Part shown: in pieces, positions 26,083 through 34,295 of the stretch
Layout of the letters: every line of letters begins with the position of its first letter
Position numbering within the stretch: position 1 is the stretch's first letter
NCBI GenBank assembly: GCA_017309145.1
Contig: JAFLDU010000013.1
Location: 1 to 36,384, forward strand
Length of the DNA: 36,384 nucleotides
Source: Zoogloea sp.
GTDB lineage: Bacteria; Pseudomonadota; Gammaproteobacteria; Burkholderiales; Rhodocyclaceae
Direction of reading: 5' to 3'
Notes under the pieces: generated by a model
Seen by the model: the letters and a program-made list of their open reading frames with translations, nothing else
Database searches by the model: none
Told to the model about the DNA's origin: nothing
Program-made: the position numbers and the translations under genes

Positions 26083-27231
26083 TTAGACCGCCATGGCAGT
26101 CAGGGTTCGAAGCTTGGCGAGATTCTCGCCGAGTGCTGCCAAAAATCCATCCACATCCTGGCGCGTGTTGCCGGCGCCCAGGCTGACCCGCACCGCCGAC
26201 CGCGCCAGCTCCGTCTCCACCCCCATGGCCAGCAGGGTATGAGAGGGCTCCGGGTTGGCGCTGGAGCAGGCAGAACCACTGGCTACGGCAAAGCCCGCCC
26301 GGTCCAGCTTGGCCACCAGGGTCTCCCCGTCGATGCCGTCCAGCCCGAAAAAGCAGGTGTTCGGCAGCCGCGGGGCCGCCTCGGAGAAGATCCGCGCGCC
26401 CAGCGCGACCAGACCGCGCTCCAGTTGCTCACGCAAGGCAGCAAGGCGCCCCGCTCGCTCGACCAGCCCCGCCGCAGCCTGCTCGCAGGCCACGCCGAAG
26501 CCGACGATCGCCATCACGTTCTCGGTGCCGGAACGCAGATTGCGCTCCTGGCCGCCCCCCGCCACCAGCGGCGCCAGCTCGACCCGCTTGTCCAGCACCA
26601 GCGCACCTGCGCCGATCGGACCACCGAGCTTGTGTGACGACAGGCTCAGTCCATGCACGCCGAGGCGTCGAAAATCGACCTCAATCTTGCCCAGGGCCTG
26701 CACCGCGTCGCAGTGCATCCATGCCCCACCTGCCCGCACCTCCGCCGCCAAGGCGGGAATGTCCTGGAGCACACCGGTCTCGTTGTTGGCGAGCATCACC
26801 GACACCAGCGAGGGACGCTCCGCAAGCAAGCGCCGGAAGGCCTCTACATCGACCCGCCCCTGTCCGTCGACCGGGATCTCCTGGCACTGCCAGCCACTGC
26901 GCCGCAACTGCCGCGCCGGCTCACGCACACAGGGATGCTCGATGGCACTCACGGCGAGACGCCCCGGCTTGAGCTGTACAGCAGCCCCTTTCAGGAACAG
27001 GTTGTTGGACTCGGACCCACCACTCGTGAACACGATCTCGGTCGGATGGGCATTGACCGCCGCCGCCACCCGGGCACGAGCCTCATCGATCGCCTTGCGC
27101 GCAGCCCGACCGTATTCATGCCGGCTCGACGCGTTGCCGAAGCGTTCGCCAAGCCATGGCAGCATCGCCTCACGCACAGCCTCACTGAGGGGCGTGGTGG
27201 CGTTGTGGTCGAGATAAACCGGCGCGAACAC
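26083..27231 (-). CDS. Second cysteine desulfurase (NifS/IscS-like) in the isc operon
   Basis: PLP-dependent aminotransferase-class V enzyme predicted to release sulfur from cysteine. The 382-residue protein keeps PLP Lys201 in [14 protein letters not shown], the AIEHP substrate-side His (99), and catalytic Cys322 on a full-length loop [20 protein letters not shown], so it should be active. It is clearly diverged from the adjacent iscS (HNATTPL versus YSATTPV start, different loop and C-terminus lacking the IscS tail), so it is not a recent tandem duplicate. The start is GTG at 27231, 16 nt after iscR. Similar iscR-nifS-iscS orders exist in betaproteobacteria. Whether it serves IscU, tRNA thiolation or another acceptor is unknown. 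Confidence 0.9.
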   Translation of the reverse strand: MFAPVYLDHNATTPLSEAVREAMLPWLGERFGNASSRHEYGRAARKAIDEARARVAAAVNAHPTEIVFTSGGSESNNLFLKGAAVQLKPGRLAVSAIEHPCVREPARQLRRSGWQCQEIPVDGQGRVDVEAFRRLLAERPSLVSVMLANNETGVLQDIPALAAEVRAGGAWMHCDAVQALGKIEVDFRRLGVHGLSLSSHKLGGPIGAGALVLDKRVELAPLVAGGGQERNLRSGTENVMAIVGFGVACEQAAAGLVERAGRLAALREQLERGLVALGARIFSEAAPRLPNTCFFGLDGIDGETLVAKLDRAGFAVASGSACSSANPEPSHTLLAMGVETELARSAVRVSLGAGNTRQDVDGFLAALGENLAKLRTLTAMAV

Positions 27232-27247
27232 CCTGACTCTCCCGGCC

Positions 27248-27736
27248 TCAGGCGGTCAGGGACAGCTTGCTGCCGCTGCGACAGGCGGTTCCGGCACGCT
27301 CATCATGGAGCACCGACACGGACCCCGCCTTCTGGCGCTGCTGCTCGACCAGGCTCGCCAAGGTCACCGAATGGAGGTATTCGTACATCCGGCGGTTGAG
27401 GTTGGTCCACAGCTCGTGAGTCATGCAGCGGTGCTCGTCCTGGCAGTTCTCCTTGCCGCCGCAGGACGTGGCATCCAGGGGCTCATCCACGGCAGCGATG
27501 ATGTCGGCAACCGTGATCGCATCCATGTCGCGGGCCAAGGCGTAACCGCCTCCGGGCCCCCGGACACTGCTGACCAGCTCGAAGCGGCGGAGCTTGCCGA
27601 ACAGCTGTTCGAGATAGGACAGGGAGATCTTCTGGCGATCCGCAATTCCAGCCAGCGTCACCGGCCCGTCGGCACAGCGCAACGCAAGATCAATCATTGC
27701 CGTGACAGCAAAACGACCTTTGGTGGTGAGTCTCAT
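27248..27736 (-). CDS. iscR: Fe-S sensing transcription regulator IscR
   Basis: Rrf2-family winged-helix regulator that represses isc when carrying a [2Fe-2S] cluster and acts at other sites in apo form. The 162-residue protein has [18 protein letters not shown], recognition helix [14 protein letters not shown], the wing [10 protein letters not shown] and cluster ligands Cys92, Cys98, Cys104 with His107 ([16 protein letters not shown]), at the same numbers as in E. coli. It begins 26 nt downstream of the first of two tandem IscR-like sites, consistent with autorepression, and leads the whole isc operon. Confidence 0.97.
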   Translation of the reverse strand: MRLTTKGRFAVTAMIDLALRCADGPVTLAGIADRQKISLSYLEQLFGKLRRFELVSSVRGPGGGYALARDMDAITVADIIAAVDEPLDATSCGGKENCQDEHRCMTHELWTNLNRRMYEYLHSVTLASLVEQQRQKAGSVSVLHDERAGTACRSGSKLSLTA

Positions 27737-27761
27737 GACGGCTCCCGGGGCTGGTAATGGA

Positions 27762-27786
27762 ATAGTTGAATATTTCAGTCAACAAT
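27762..27786. promoter_or_regulatory. IscR type 1 binding site, proximal
   Basis: A 25-bp near-palindrome starting ATAGTTGAA and ending GTCAACAAT. By hand it matches the E. coli type 1 consensus (ATASYYGAC.. / ..AGTCRRSTAT) at 23 of 25 positions. It covers the likely -10 and start of transcription of iscR. Confidence 0.82.
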
Positions 27787-27810
27787 ACCAAACCCGACAA
27801 AATCAATCAA
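27782..27810 (-). promoter_or_regulatory. iscR promoter
   Basis: On the minus strand, TTGATT (27810-27805), 17-nt spacer, TATTGT (27787-27782). Both hexamers lie inside the two IscR-like sites, as expected for a promoter repressed by holo-IscR. Transcription would start near 27775, about 40 nt before the ATG. Confidence 0.65.
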
Positions 27811-27814
27811 CTAT
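27790..27814. promoter_or_regulatory. IscR type 1 binding site, distal
   Basis: Second 25-bp site, read on the minus strand as ATAGTTGAT...GTCGGGTTT, matching the type 1 consensus at 22 of 25 positions by hand. It covers the -35 hexamer. Centre-to-centre distance to the proximal site is 28 bp, with 3 bp between them. Confidence 0.72.
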
Positions 27815-27834
27815 TTTCCCGACCCCGGAAAGAC

Positions 27835-28599
27835 TCAGTCCACCATCCGGCCGAGGCTCTGCGGATCGAACGCATCCTCCGCCTTGGACGCCCCCTCAAC
27901 GGCAATTCCAGCCGCCTCGAGACGCTCAAGCAGCACACGGATGCGGCGGTCGGTATCCACTGCGTGATCGAGCAGGCCGTGCAGCGCCTTGGACACCGGA
28001 TCATCCATGTCCCGGGTCACCCCATAGGCCGTGAAGCCCATCTGCTCGGCCTTGGCTTCCCGTGCCCGACTCGCCTCATCACGCCCCGCCTCGATGATCC
28101 GGGCCGGATTACCGACCGCGGTGGCACCTGCAGGCACCGGCTTGACCACCACCGCATTGGACCCAACCTTCGCGCCATCCCCCACCTCGAAGCCGCCCAG
28201 CACCTTGGCGCCAGCCCCGATCACCACCCCCTTGCCAAGGGTCGGATGGCGCTTCGTTCCACGGTATAGAGAGGTCCCTCCCAGAGTGACCCCCTGGTAG
28301 ATGGTGCAGTCATCCCCCACCACCGCGGTCTCGCCGATCACCACCCCCATGCCGTGATCGATGAATACCCTGCGCCCGATGGTGGCGCCGGGGTGGATCT
28401 CGATACCGGTCAGCATGCGGCCGATGTGGCTGGTGAAGCGCCCGAGCCAGCGAAAACCCCGGACCCACGCTGCGTGGGCCAGGCGGTGCCACCACAGGGC
28501 GTGCATACCCGGATAACAGGTGAGGACTTCCCACCGGGAGCGTGCCGCCGGGTCCCGTTCAAGAACGTTGGCCAGGTCTTCACGCAGACGACTGAACAT
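27835..28599 (-). CDS. cysE: Serine O-acetyltransferase
   Basis: Transfers acetyl from acetyl-CoA to serine, giving O-acetylserine, the precursor of cysteine. The 254-residue product is the shorter CysE/NifP type: a helical N-terminal part ([23 protein letters not shown]) and a left-handed beta-helix of hexapeptide repeats ([30 protein letters not shown]), with the catalytic Asp81-His82 pair and the [16 protein letters not shown] loop. The C-terminus carries extra helical sequence ([17 protein letters not shown]). It lies just upstream of iscR and downstream of trmJ, as in Azotobacter-type isc loci, so it probably supplies cysteine for the desulfurases. An IscR-like site lies about 81 nt before its ATG. 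Confidence 0.94.
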   Translation of the reverse strand: MFSRLREDLANVLERDPAARSRWEVLTCYPGMHALWWHRLAHAAWVRGFRWLGRFTSHIGRMLTGIEIHPGATIGRRVFIDHGMGVVIGETAVVGDDCTIYQGVTLGGTSLYRGTKRHPTLGKGVVIGAGAKVLGGFEVGDGAKVGSNAVVVKPVPAGATAVGNPARIIEAGRDEASRAREAKAEQMGFTAYGVTRDMDDPVSKALHGLLDHAVDTDRRIRVLLERLEAAGIAVEGASKAEDAFDPQSLGRMVD

Positions 28600-28679
28600 G
28601 AAATCACTCCAGGAAAGGGCTTGATCGCCCCAAGGGCAGCGATGCCCCTGGCCGACAAGCCCGACAGATGGGGACGAAA

Positions 28680-28704
28680 ATTCCCGACTATTTTAGTCTA
28701 CTTC
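28680..28704. promoter_or_regulatory. IscR type 1-like site upstream of cysE
   Basis: A 25-bp site with the perfect core GACT-N5-AGTC, matching the type 1 consensus at 21 of 25 positions by hand in either orientation. On the minus strand it ends AGTCGGGAAT. It overlaps the trmJ stop codon and lies 81 nt before the cysE start. A TTGACG lies further up inside trmJ, but its spacing to a -10 is not convincing, so the promoter is not resolved. Confidence 0.65.
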
Positions 28705-29420
28705 TTCTCGAAGGCCGTCAACATCCCACGCAGTATGTTGATTTCGTCTTTCTCCAGACGGACCCGCCCATATAGACGGCGCAGGCGCGGCCACAGACGC
28801 TTGGAGTTGCTGGGGTGGAAGAAGCCACTGGCGGTGATCGCCCGATCCAGATGGGCATAGAAGCCCTCCACCTCCTCGAAGGTGGCAGGCTCGAACTCGA
28901 CCCCCGGTGTCTTGCCGGGATCGAGGGCGGCCATCCTCAGCTCATAGGCCATCACCTGCACGGCAGCCCCCAGATTGAGCGAGGAGTAACTCTCGCTGAC
29001 CGGGATCTTCACCGGCATATGGCACAGGGTGACCTCCTCGTTGGAGAGGCCAACCGTCTCGTTGCCGAAAACCAGCGCCACATCACCTCGCGCAGCGACG
29101 GACACCAGCTCGCCGGCAGCTTCCCGCGCCCACTGCATCGGCACGGCCAGCTCACGCTTGCGGGCCGTCATGGCGGCCGCAAAAACGGTGCCTTCGAGCG
29201 CCTCGGCAAGGGTCTCCACGACCCGCGCGCCAGCAAGGATGTCATCGGCGCCGGCCGCCCGCGCCGTGGCAACGGGATCGGGAAAGGACTGGGGAGAAAC
29301 GAGTACCAGATGCTTCAGGCCCATGGTCTTCATGGCCCTTGCCGCTGCGCCGATGTTGCCGGGGTGACTGGTACGGGAAAGAACGACACGCACGCGCTCA
29401 AGCGCGCCATCGATGTTCAT
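28698..29420 (-). CDS. trmJ: tRNA (cytidine/uridine-32-2'-O)-methyltransferase TrmJ
   Basis: SPOUT-class enzyme methylating ribose at position 32 of the anticodon loop. The 240-residue protein shows the RNA-side motif [20 protein letters not shown] at 16-34, the knotted SAM-binding motifs [16 protein letters not shown] near 114-129 and [23 protein letters not shown] near 139-161, plus a C-terminal helical extension. I chose ATG 29420. The frame remains open upstream, but only over the divergent suhB gene. It forms part of the conserved suhB / trmJ / cysE / isc neighbourhood. Confidence 0.94.
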   Translation of the reverse strand: MNIDGALERVRVVLSRTSHPGNIGAAARAMKTMGLKHLVLVSPQSFPDPVATARAAGADDILAGARVVETLAEALEGTVFAAAMTARKRELAVPMQWAREAAGELVSVAARGDVALVFGNETVGLSNEEVTLCHMPVKIPVSESYSSLNLGAAVQVMAYELRMAALDPGKTPGVEFEPATFEEVEGFYAHLDRAITASGFFHPSNSKRLWPRLRRLYGRVRLEKDEINILRGMLTAFEKK

Positions 29421-29498
29421 ATTAAAATATCGGGTTTTCCGAATCCGAGTCGACCGGTGGGCAATTTTGCCCGGGCCGGCAGACCTTGCCAGACACCC

Positions 29499-30305
29499 AT
29501 GCATCCCACACTGAACATTGCTGTCAAGGCCGCGCGCCGCGCCGCCACCGTCATCAACCGGGCTTCCCTCGACCTGGATCAGATCCGCGTCGAGACCAAA
29601 AGCCCCAATGATTTTGTCTCGGAAGTAGACCGGGCCGCCGAAGATGCCATCATCCAGGTGCTCCGGGAGGCCTATCCGAGCCACAGCATTTTAGCAGAAG
29701 AGTCCGGCGAGACCGGCCCGGAGGCCGAGACCGAGTACCAGTGGATCATCGATCCGCTGGATGGCACCACCAACTTCCTGCACGGTTTCCCCCAGTACGC
29801 GATCTCGATCGCCCTGGCGCGGCGCGGCGTGGTTGAGCAGGCCGTGGTCTACGATCCGAACCGCAACGAAATGTTCACCGCCTCCAAGGGCGCCGGCGCC
29901 TTCCTCAACGACCGTCGCATCCGCGTGTCCCGGCGCCTCAAGCTGCAGGACGCGCTGGTCGGCACCGGCTTCCCCTACCGCCAGTTCGGCAATGTGGACA
30001 CCTACCTGGCCATCTTCAAGGAACTCACCCAGAAGTCCGCAGGCCTGCGTCGCCCCGGCGCTGCCTCCCTCGATCTGGCCTATGTGGCCGCCGGTCGCCT
30101 GGACGGATTCTGGGAATTCGGGTTGTCCCCGTGGGACATGGCCGCCGGCAGCCTGCTGATCAGCGAGGCGGGCGGCCTGGTCAGCGACCTGGCGGGCGAA
30201 TCCACCTACCTGACCTCTGGCAACGTGGTCGCCGGCACGCCGAAGGTCTTCCCGCAGCTGCTGCAAGTGATCCAGGGCCACTGCGACGACAAGCTGCCGG
30301 CCTGA
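29499..30305 (+). CDS. suhB: Inositol-1-monophosphatase family protein SuhB
   Basis: Mg2+- and Li+-sensitive phosphatase. In E. coli SuhB also works in rRNA transcription antitermination complexes. The 268-residue product has the metal site ILAEESGE (Glu67, Glu68), [15 protein letters not shown] (Asp85, Asp88) and [19 protein letters not shown] with its Asp. ATG 29499 gives the normal [13 protein letters not shown] start. The frame extends far upstream but only antisense to trmJ. Divergent from trmJ with a 78-nt spacer. The tesA-like gene follows 7 nt later. Confidence 0.95.
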   Translation: MHPTLNIAVKAARRAATVINRASLDLDQIRVETKSPNDFVSEVDRAAEDAIIQVLREAYPSHSILAEESGETGPEAETEYQWIIDPLDGTTNFLHGFPQYAISIALARRGVVEQAVVYDPNRNEMFTASKGAGAFLNDRRIRVSRRLKLQDALVGTGFPYRQFGNVDTYLAIFKELTQKSAGLRRPGAASLDLAYVAAGRLDGFWEFGLSPWDMAAGSLLISEAGGLVSDLAGESTYLTSGNVVAGTPKVFPQLLQVIQGHCDDKLPA

Positions 30306-30312
30306 ACCAGAC

Positions 30313-30924
30313 GTGCGCCAACTGCTGATCCGGATTGCGGCCGCGTGCCTCGCCCTGGCCGGTTCCTCGGCCTGGGCGGGCACCGTGCTGGTGTGGGGCG
30401 ACAGCCTTTCTGCCGGCTACGGCCTGCGGCCGGAGCAGGCCTGGCCGTCGCTCCTGGCCAAACGCCTGGAGGATGCGCGCCCACCGCACAAGGTGGTCAA
30501 TGCCAGCATCAGCGGCGAGACCACCGCTGGCGGACTGAGCCGCCTGCCTGCCGCCCTGCAGGCTCACAAGCCTTCGGTGGTGGTGCTGGAACTCGGCGCC
30601 AACGACGGCCTGCGCGGCCTGCCAGCCAAGGCGATGGCAGCCAACCTGCAGAGCATGATCGACGCCGCGGGCAAGAGCGGGGCCCGGGTCCTGCTGGTGG
30701 GCATGCGCATGCCCCCCAACTACGGCCCGGCCTACACGTCCGCCTTCGAAGCCGCCTACCGGGACCTGGCAAAGTCCAACAAGATCCGCCTGGTGCCTTT
30801 CATGATGGAAGGCTTCGCCGACCAGCGCAGCATGTTCCAGCCGGACGGCATCCATCCGACCGCAGAGGCTCAACCCCTCATCCTCGACACCATCTGGCGA
30901 GAACTCGCGCCCCTGCTCCGCTGA
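30313..30924 (+). CDS. tesA: Periplasmic GDSL esterase / thioesterase, TesA-like
   Basis: SGNH hydrolase acting on fatty acyl thioesters, lysophospholipids or aryl esters. The 203-residue precursor has a Sec signal peptide with hydrophobic core and AWA cleavage site after about residue 22. Catalytic Ser31 is in WGDSLSAGYGL, block II Gly in SGETTAGGL, block III Asn in GAND (95-98), and the Asp178/His181 pair is in PDGIHP. Start GTG 30313 is 7 nt after suhB. Length and blocks match TesA, the arylesterase / acyl-CoA thioesterase I. Substrate is inferred. Confidence 0.9.
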   Translation: MRQLLIRIAAACLALAGSSAWAGTVLVWGDSLSAGYGLRPEQAWPSLLAKRLEDARPPHKVVNASISGETTAGGLSRLPAALQAHKPSVVVLELGANDGLRGLPAKAMAANLQSMIDAAGKSGARVLLVGMRMPPNYGPAYTSAFEAAYRDLAKSNKIRLVPFMMEGFADQRSMFQPDGIHPTAEAQPLILDTIWRELAPLLR

Positions 30925-30936
30925 TCGCGGGCCAGT

Positions 30937-31485
30937 TCAGGGCAGCCGGAGCGAAGGATTGTGCCCCTTCACCGCACAGATGCGCTGCACCACGGCCGGG
31001 CGCGGCTCAGCCACCTCACCCTGCTCATAGGCCAACACGGTGCAGGCATCAGCCACGCGTTCGAACAGTTCGTGGGAGCGAAGCAGGAAGTCCGGGTTGC
31101 TGGGCTTGCCCAGCCGCTCATTGCCTTCCATGAAGGTCTCGTAGATCAGCACACCACCGTGATTCAGGGCTGTCAGCAAAAGAGGCAGACGCGGCCGGAA
31201 CAGGTAGTTGGTCACCACGATGCCGTCGAAATGCCGTCCGCCGTAGGGCCAGGCACCCTCCTCCAGATCCGCCTCGGTGACCTGCAGGTGGGGCACCCCT
31301 GCCAGCAATTCCAGCGCCACTCCATCCCTGTCCACTGCCTCGACCCTAAAGCCACGGGCGGCCAGCCAGCGCGCATGGCGACCGCTGCCGCAGGCAAAAT
31401 CCAGCACCTCACCGCCCGCCGGTATCAGGCCGGCAAAACGGGTCACCCAGGGTGACGGCACAAGCGAGGCCGTGTGTCGCATCAT
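30937..31485 (-). CDS. Class I SAM-dependent methyltransferase, substrate unknown
   Basis: A 182-residue Rossmann-fold methyltransferase. Seen: motif I VLDFACGSGRHARWLA at 27-42, motif II acidic AVDRD near 50-54, a segment FDGIVVTNYLFRPRLP where many members have NPPY-like residues, and a PSNPDFLLR stretch. It resembles the TehB/UbiE-like stand-alone methyltransferases that are common near pnp in betaproteobacteria, but I do not recognise a named function. The double ATG (31485) has GGAGGG about 9 nt upstream. It converges with the tesA-like gene 12 nt away and follows pnp across a terminator. Confidence 0.82.
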   Translation of the reverse strand: MMRHTASLVPSPWVTRFAGLIPAGGEVLDFACGSGRHARWLAARGFRVEAVDRDGVALELLAGVPHLQVTEADLEEGAWPYGGRHFDGIVVTNYLFRPRLPLLLTALNHGGVLIYETFMEGNERLGKPSNPDFLLRSHELFERVADACTVLAYEQGEVAEPRPAVVQRICAVKGHNPSLRLP

Positions 31486-31608
31486 CGATCAAACCCTCCA
31501 GCAGGCAGACAAGCACAAGATCGGCGCCCCACAGGCGCGCCGACAGTCCATTTCTGATTACTACGTCCCATGGCAGTTCCCCACCCCGACCGTCCGGGAT
31601 CGGGATAC

Positions 31609-31637
31609 CAAAAAAAACGGGCGCCGCAGCGCCCGCT
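31609..31637 (-). terminator. Intrinsic terminator of pnp
   Basis: Read on the minus strand, CGGGCGC (31635-31629), loop TGCG, GCGCCCG (31624-31618), followed by eight T. A classic rho-independent terminator about 25 nt past the pnp stop. A weaker 7-bp hairpin lies farther on near 31590-31608. The rest of the gap up to the methyltransferase start shows nothing else recognisable. Confidence 0.9.
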
Positions 31638-31661
31638 TTCTCACAAACCGGCAACCCGTTC

Positions 31662-33761
31662 TTACTGGGCTGCCTGCTCGTTCAACAGCGCCTTCATGGA
31701 CAGGCGGACACGACCCTTCTCGTCAGTCTCGAGCACCTTGACGCGAACGACCTGGCCTTCCTTGAGGTAGTCGGACACGGCATTGACACGCTCGTTGGCG
31801 ATCTGGGACACGTGCAGCAGGCCATCACGACCCGGCAGAATGTTGATGATCGCACCGAAATCGAGGATACGGACCACCGGGCCTTCGTAGACCTTGCCCA
31901 CTTCCACCTCGGCGGTGATCTCCTCGATGCGCTTCTTGGCCACCTGGGCGCCTTCGGAGCTGACGGAAGAGATGGTCACATTGCCATCGTCGGTGATCTC
32001 GATGATGGTACCGGTCTCTTCTTGCAGACCACGGATCACTGCACCGCCCTTGCCGATCACGTCGCGGATCTTCTCGGGATTGATCTTCAGGGTGATCATG
32101 CGCGGCGCGAAGTCGGACACTTCACCACGGGCTTCGCCGAGGGCCGACTTCATCAGGCCGAGGATGTGCATGCGGCCTTCCTTGGCTTGAGCCAGGGCAA
32201 CCTGCATGATCTCCTTGGTGATGCCAAGGATCTTGATGTCCATCTGCAGGGCGGTGACGCCCTTCTCGGTGCCCGCCACCTTGAAGTCCATGTCACCCAG
32301 GTGATCTTCGTCACCCAGGATGTCGGTCAGCACGGCAAAACGGCCACCGTCCTTGATCAGACCCATGGCGATACCAGCCACCGGCGCGGACAGGGGCACG
32401 CCCGCGTCCATCATGGCCAGGGAGCCGCCACAGACCGAAGCCATGGAGCTGGAGCCGTTGGATTCGGTGATCTCGGACACCACGCGCACGGTGTAGGAGA
32501 ACTCTTCCTTGCTCGGCAGCACGCCGGCCAGGGCGCGCTTGGCGAGGCGGCCGTGGCCGATCTCGCGGCGCTTCGGCGAACCGAAGCGGCCACACTCACC
32601 GGTCGAGAACGGCGGGAAGTTGTAGTGCAGCATGAAGCGCTCGCGGTACTCACCCGCCACCGCATCGATGATCTGCTCGTCACGGCCGGTGCCCAGGGTG
32701 GTCACAACGATGGCCTGGGTCTCACCACGGGTGAACAGGGCCGAACCGTGGGTGCGGGGCAGCACGCCGACGCGGATGTCGATCGGGCGCACGGTACGGG
32801 TGTCGCGACCGTCGATACGCAGCTCACCGCTCAGGATGCGGCCGCGCACCACCTTGGACTCCAGGTCGAAGATGATGTTGTTGACGGTATTGGCGTCGTA
32901 TTCACGACCTTCGGCGGTCAGGGTCGCATGGACCTCGTCGCCGATGGCAGACAGCCGCTGGGAACGCTCCTGCTTGGCGGTGATGCCGAAAGCTTCTTCG
33001 ATCTTGGCCGCAGCGATCTCGGTGACACGGGCGATCAGGGCCTCATCCTTCGCCGGAGGCTGCCAGTCCCACTCGGGCTTGCCAGCCACTTCAACGAGCT
33101 CGTTGATGGCGTTGATGGCGGCCTGCATCTGGGTGTGGCCAAACACCACACCACCCAGCATCACGTCCTCCGGCAGCTCCAGCGCCTCGGACTCGACCAT
33201 CAGCACGGCGGTCTCGGTACCGGCCACAACCAGGTTCATCTTGCTGGTGACCAGCTGGGTGGCCGTCGGGTTGAGGATGTACTCACCGTTCTCGTAACCG
33301 ACGCGGCAAGCGCCGATCGGGCCCGCGAACGGAATGCCGGCGATGGCCAGCGCAGCGGAAGCACCGATCATGGCCGGAATGTCGGCATCGACTTCCGGGT
33401 TCAGGGACATGACCTGAACGATGACCTGGACTTCATTGTAGAAACCTTCCGGGAAGAGCGGACGGATCGGGCGGTCGATCAGGCGGGAGGTGAGGGTTTC
33501 CTTCTCGGTCGGGCGACCTTCGCGCTTGAAGAAGCCACCCGGAATGCGGCCGGCAGCGTAGAACTTTTCTACGTAATCAACGGTGAGCGGGAAGAAATCC
33601 TGGCCGGGCTTGGCGTTCTTGGCGGCCACCACGGTCGCCAGCACCACGGTATCGTCCATATTGACGATCACGGCGCCGTGAGCCTGGCGGGCAACCTCGC
33701 CGGTCTCCAGGGTCACGGTGTGGGAACCGTAGGTAAAGGTTTTCTTGATAGCGGTAGGCAA
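31662..33761 (-). CDS. pnp: Polyribonucleotide nucleotidyltransferase (PNPase)
   Basis: Trimeric 3'-5' phosphorolytic exoribonuclease of the RNA degradosome. The roughly 700-residue product has two RNase PH domains (first with [25 protein letters not shown] and [27 protein letters not shown], second with [15 protein letters not shown] and [15 protein letters not shown]), a KH domain ([22 protein letters not shown]) and an S1 domain ([18 protein letters not shown]). I chose TTG 33761 (Leu-Pro-Thr-Ala-Ile-Lys-Lys) because AAAGGA lies 6 nt upstream and PNPases usually begin close to TAIKKTF. The ATG at 33776 has no Shine-Dalgarno and its first codons form that site. rpsO lies upstream, the classic pair. 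Confidence 0.95.
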   Translation of the reverse strand: MPTAIKKTFTYGSHTVTLETGEVARQAHGAVIVNMDDTVVLATVVAAKNAKPGQDFFPLTVDYVEKFYAAGRIPGGFFKREGRPTEKETLTSRLIDRPIRPLFPEGFYNEVQVIVQVMSLNPEVDADIPAMIGASAALAIAGIPFAGPIGACRVGYENGEYILNPTATQLVTSKMNLVVAGTETAVLMVESEALELPEDVMLGGVVFGHTQMQAAINAINELVEVAGKPEWDWQPPAKDEALIARVTEIAAAKIEEAFGITAKQERSQRLSAIGDEVHATLTAEGREYDANTVNNIIFDLESKVVRGRILSGELRIDGRDTRTVRPIDIRVGVLPRTHGSALFTRGETQAIVVTTLGTGRDEQIIDAVAGEYRERFMLHYNFPPFSTGECGRFGSPKRREIGHGRLAKRALAGVLPSKEEFSYTVRVVSEITESNGSSSMASVCGGSLAMMDAGVPLSAPVAGIAMGLIKDGGRFAVLTDILGDEDHLGDMDFKVAGTEKGVTALQMDIKILGITKEIMQVALAQAKEGRMHILGLMKSALGEARGEVSDFAPRMITLKINPEKIRDVIGKGGAVIRGLQEETGTIIEITDDGNVTISSVSSEGAQVAKKRIEEITAEVEVGKVYEGPVVRILDFGAIINILPGRDGLLHVSQIANERVNAVSDYLKEGQVVRVKVLETDEKGRVRLSMKALLNEQAAQ

Positions 33762-33847
33762 AGGATGTCCTTTCATTCAATCGGCTGACGGCAAACCACA
33801 ACCGTAATAAAAGCCGAGGTAAAGCGCCTGCTTTCCTGGCGCGCAGA

Positions 33848-33887
33848 TGTGACAAAGCCGGCGTAGTCACACGGACTTACACCGGCT
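33848..33887 (-). promoter_or_regulatory. Overlapping hairpins in the rpsO-pnp intergenic leader
   Basis: Stem A pairs AGCCGGCGTA (33856-33865) with TACACCGGCT (33878-33887), ten pairs with one G-U on the transcribed (minus) strand. Stem B pairs TGTGAC (33848-33853) with GTCACA (33866-33871), six perfect pairs. B uses the loop of A, so the two are mutually exclusive or form a pseudoknot. In E. coli a pnp leader stem cleaved by RNase III mediates PNPase autocontrol. A similar role is inference. Confidence 0.5.
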
Positions 33888-33909
33888 GTGCCCATGATCA
33901 GACCCGTGC

Positions 33910-33929
33910 CAAAAATGACAGGGCTGTCA
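33910..33929 (-). terminator. Weak terminator or attenuator after rpsO
   Basis: Minus strand: TGACAG then CTGTCA (33929-33924 with 33921-33916), a short stem followed by ATTTTTGG. The stem is short (5-6 pairs), so it would be leaky and would let some transcription continue into pnp. Confidence 0.45.
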
Positions 33930-33956
33930 CGTTCGGTAACGTAGCGATCTATCCGC

Positions 33957-34226
33957 TTACTTGCGCAGGCCGAGACGACCGATCAGCTCACGATAGCTGT
34001 CGACGTTCTTGCGCTTCAGGTAGTCGAGGAGCTTGCGACGCTGGCTCACCATCATCAGCAGACCGCGACGGGAGTGGTGATCCTTGACGTTAACCTTGAA
34101 GTGGCCGGTCAGATCGTTGATGCGGGCGGTGAGCAGAGCGACTTGCACTTCCGGGGAACCGGTATCGCCCTTGGCGCGCTGGTAGTCGCCAACGATTTGC
34201 GCTTTTTGTTCAGTGGAGATTGCCAT
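33957..34226 (-). CDS. rpsO: 30S ribosomal protein S15 (uS15)
   Basis: Small-subunit protein binding the central domain of 16S rRNA. The 89-residue product has normal length and family sequence ([50 protein letters not shown] end). It has its own strong promoter and lies between truB and pnp as in most proteobacteria. Autoregulation through its leader is known in E. coli. No clear equivalent structure is apparent here. Confidence 0.98.
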   Translation of the reverse strand: MAISTEQKAQIVGDYQRAKGDTGSPEVQVALLTARINDLTGHFKVNVKDHHSRRGLLMMVSQRRKLLDYLKRKNVDSYRELIGRLGLRK

Positions 34227-34265
34227 TTATAAACTCGGTTAGGATTTAGCCTTGCGAAGCGCGCG

Positions 34266-34295
34266 ATTATAGCCAATCGACACGCAAACACTCAA
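34266..34295 (-). promoter_or_regulatory. rpsO promoter
   Basis: Minus strand: TTGAGT (34295-34290), 18-nt spacer, perfect TATAAT (34271-34266). The -35 overlaps the truB stop codon. This explains separate high-level expression of rpsO-pnp within the infB cluster. Confidence 0.75.

Noticed and set aside
28815-29498. Long N-terminal extension of the suhB frame
   Set aside because: It runs antisense through trmJ, and the conserved suhB start is at 29499.
31409-31654. 81-codon minus-strand frame overlapping the methyltransferase start
   Set aside because: No recognisable sequence. It contains the pnp terminator at its beginning and lies out of frame with a good gene.
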